From WGAL01 sp964570865 (GTDB lineage Bacteria > Bacteroidota > Ignavibacteria > Ignavibacteriales > Melioribacteraceae), in the NCBI GenBank assembly GCA_964570865.1, contig CAZMZM010000022.1, forward strand, positions 1-33,696: a stretch of DNA of 33,696 nucleotides. The letters are read 5' to 3'. Below are positions 33,634 through 33,696 of this stretch, in pieces. Every line of letters starts with the position of its first letter. Position 1 is the stretch's first letter. Under the pieces are notes generated by a model. The model was given only the letters and a program-made list of their open reading frames with translations, had not been told where the DNA came from and did not search any database. The translations under genes were made by a program, and so were the position numbers.

Positions 33634-33662
33634 TTGACACTCTTTTTTTCATAAATTATTTT
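33634..33662 (+). promoter_or_regulatory. candidate rightward promoter at the window edge
   Basis: A perfect TTGACA (33634-33639) is followed after 17 nt by TATTTT (33657-33662), which also fits a Bacteroidota-like TAnnTTT. It reads out of the window, divergent from lrp-glnA, so a gene beginning beyond 33696 is expected. The surrounding 150 nt (33547-33696) is very AT-rich and holds no open reading frame. Confidence 0.45.
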
Positions 33663-33696
33663 TAAAATGCATTCACAAATTATTTAAAATTAAATC

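Noticed and set aside
1..33696. tRNA, rRNA, CRISPR arrays, insertion sequences or phage genes
   Set aside because: None seen by eye; spacers are short and AT-rich, and no transposase or integrase motif appears. A covariance-model scan would be needed to exclude small RNAs.

Overview
The window is one AT-rich bacterial contig segment with a single 100-base run of N (7223-7322). It most likely comes from the Bacteroidota/Chlorobi side of the tree, with Ignavibacteria as the best guess. The reasons are the C-terminal type IX secretion tail on the 5686-7170 product (NQNYPNPF start, VYDILGRR core, SGIYFYSL end), signal peptides ending in AQ, the low G+C, and the housekeeping gene set. No rRNA, tRNA, CRISPR array, insertion sequence or phage gene was seen.

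Left part (1-12912). A forward operon holds a DUF84 nucleotide phosphatase, aroK, aroB and a GHL10 glycoside hydrolase-like exported protein. It meets glgA (reverse) tail to tail, sharing a TTAA. Then come a type IX secreted beta-propeller-like protein, the assembly gap, a reverse EVE-domain/serine-hydrolase pair, a DUF192 lipoprotein and an exported unknown. Next is a two-gene unit: an APC permease fused to PTS EIIA-like and RCK_C domains, followed 2 nt later by a flavoprotein with the complete active-site signature of iodotyrosine deiodinase.

Central part (13058-20140), all reverse. Five genes match components of the ygeW/ygeY/ssnA/hyuA group known from selenium-linked and anaerobic urate/purine catabolism. 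In transcription order they are a fold-type II PLP enzyme, a cyclic amidohydrolase (HyuA/allantoinase type), SsnA, YgeY and a YgeW-type knotted carbamoyltransferase. The last carries a +1 frameshift in an A6 tract. No ygfK, molybdenum hydroxylase or canonical ygeX is in view, so this looks like a reduced or variant form of the module. Its spacers are rich in imperfect palindromes. A four-PAS membrane histidine kinase is divergent from it.

Right part (20380-33696). After the kinase comes an operon of lgt, an unknown 142-residue protein, an rRNA m5C methyltransferase and a small membrane protein. These are followed by a short unknown, a cyclic-nucleotide-binding protein plus AI-2E-type membrane protein pair, an exported C1 peptidase, a KamA-like radical SAM protein, and an Lrp/AsnC regulator plus glutamine synthetase operon with a clear terminator. 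A promoter-like site at the right edge points out of the window.

The most noteworthy items are the variant ureide/purine cluster, the permease plus halotyrosine-dehalogenase-like pair, and the palindromic intergenic repeats sharing a GAACACGGAT arm.
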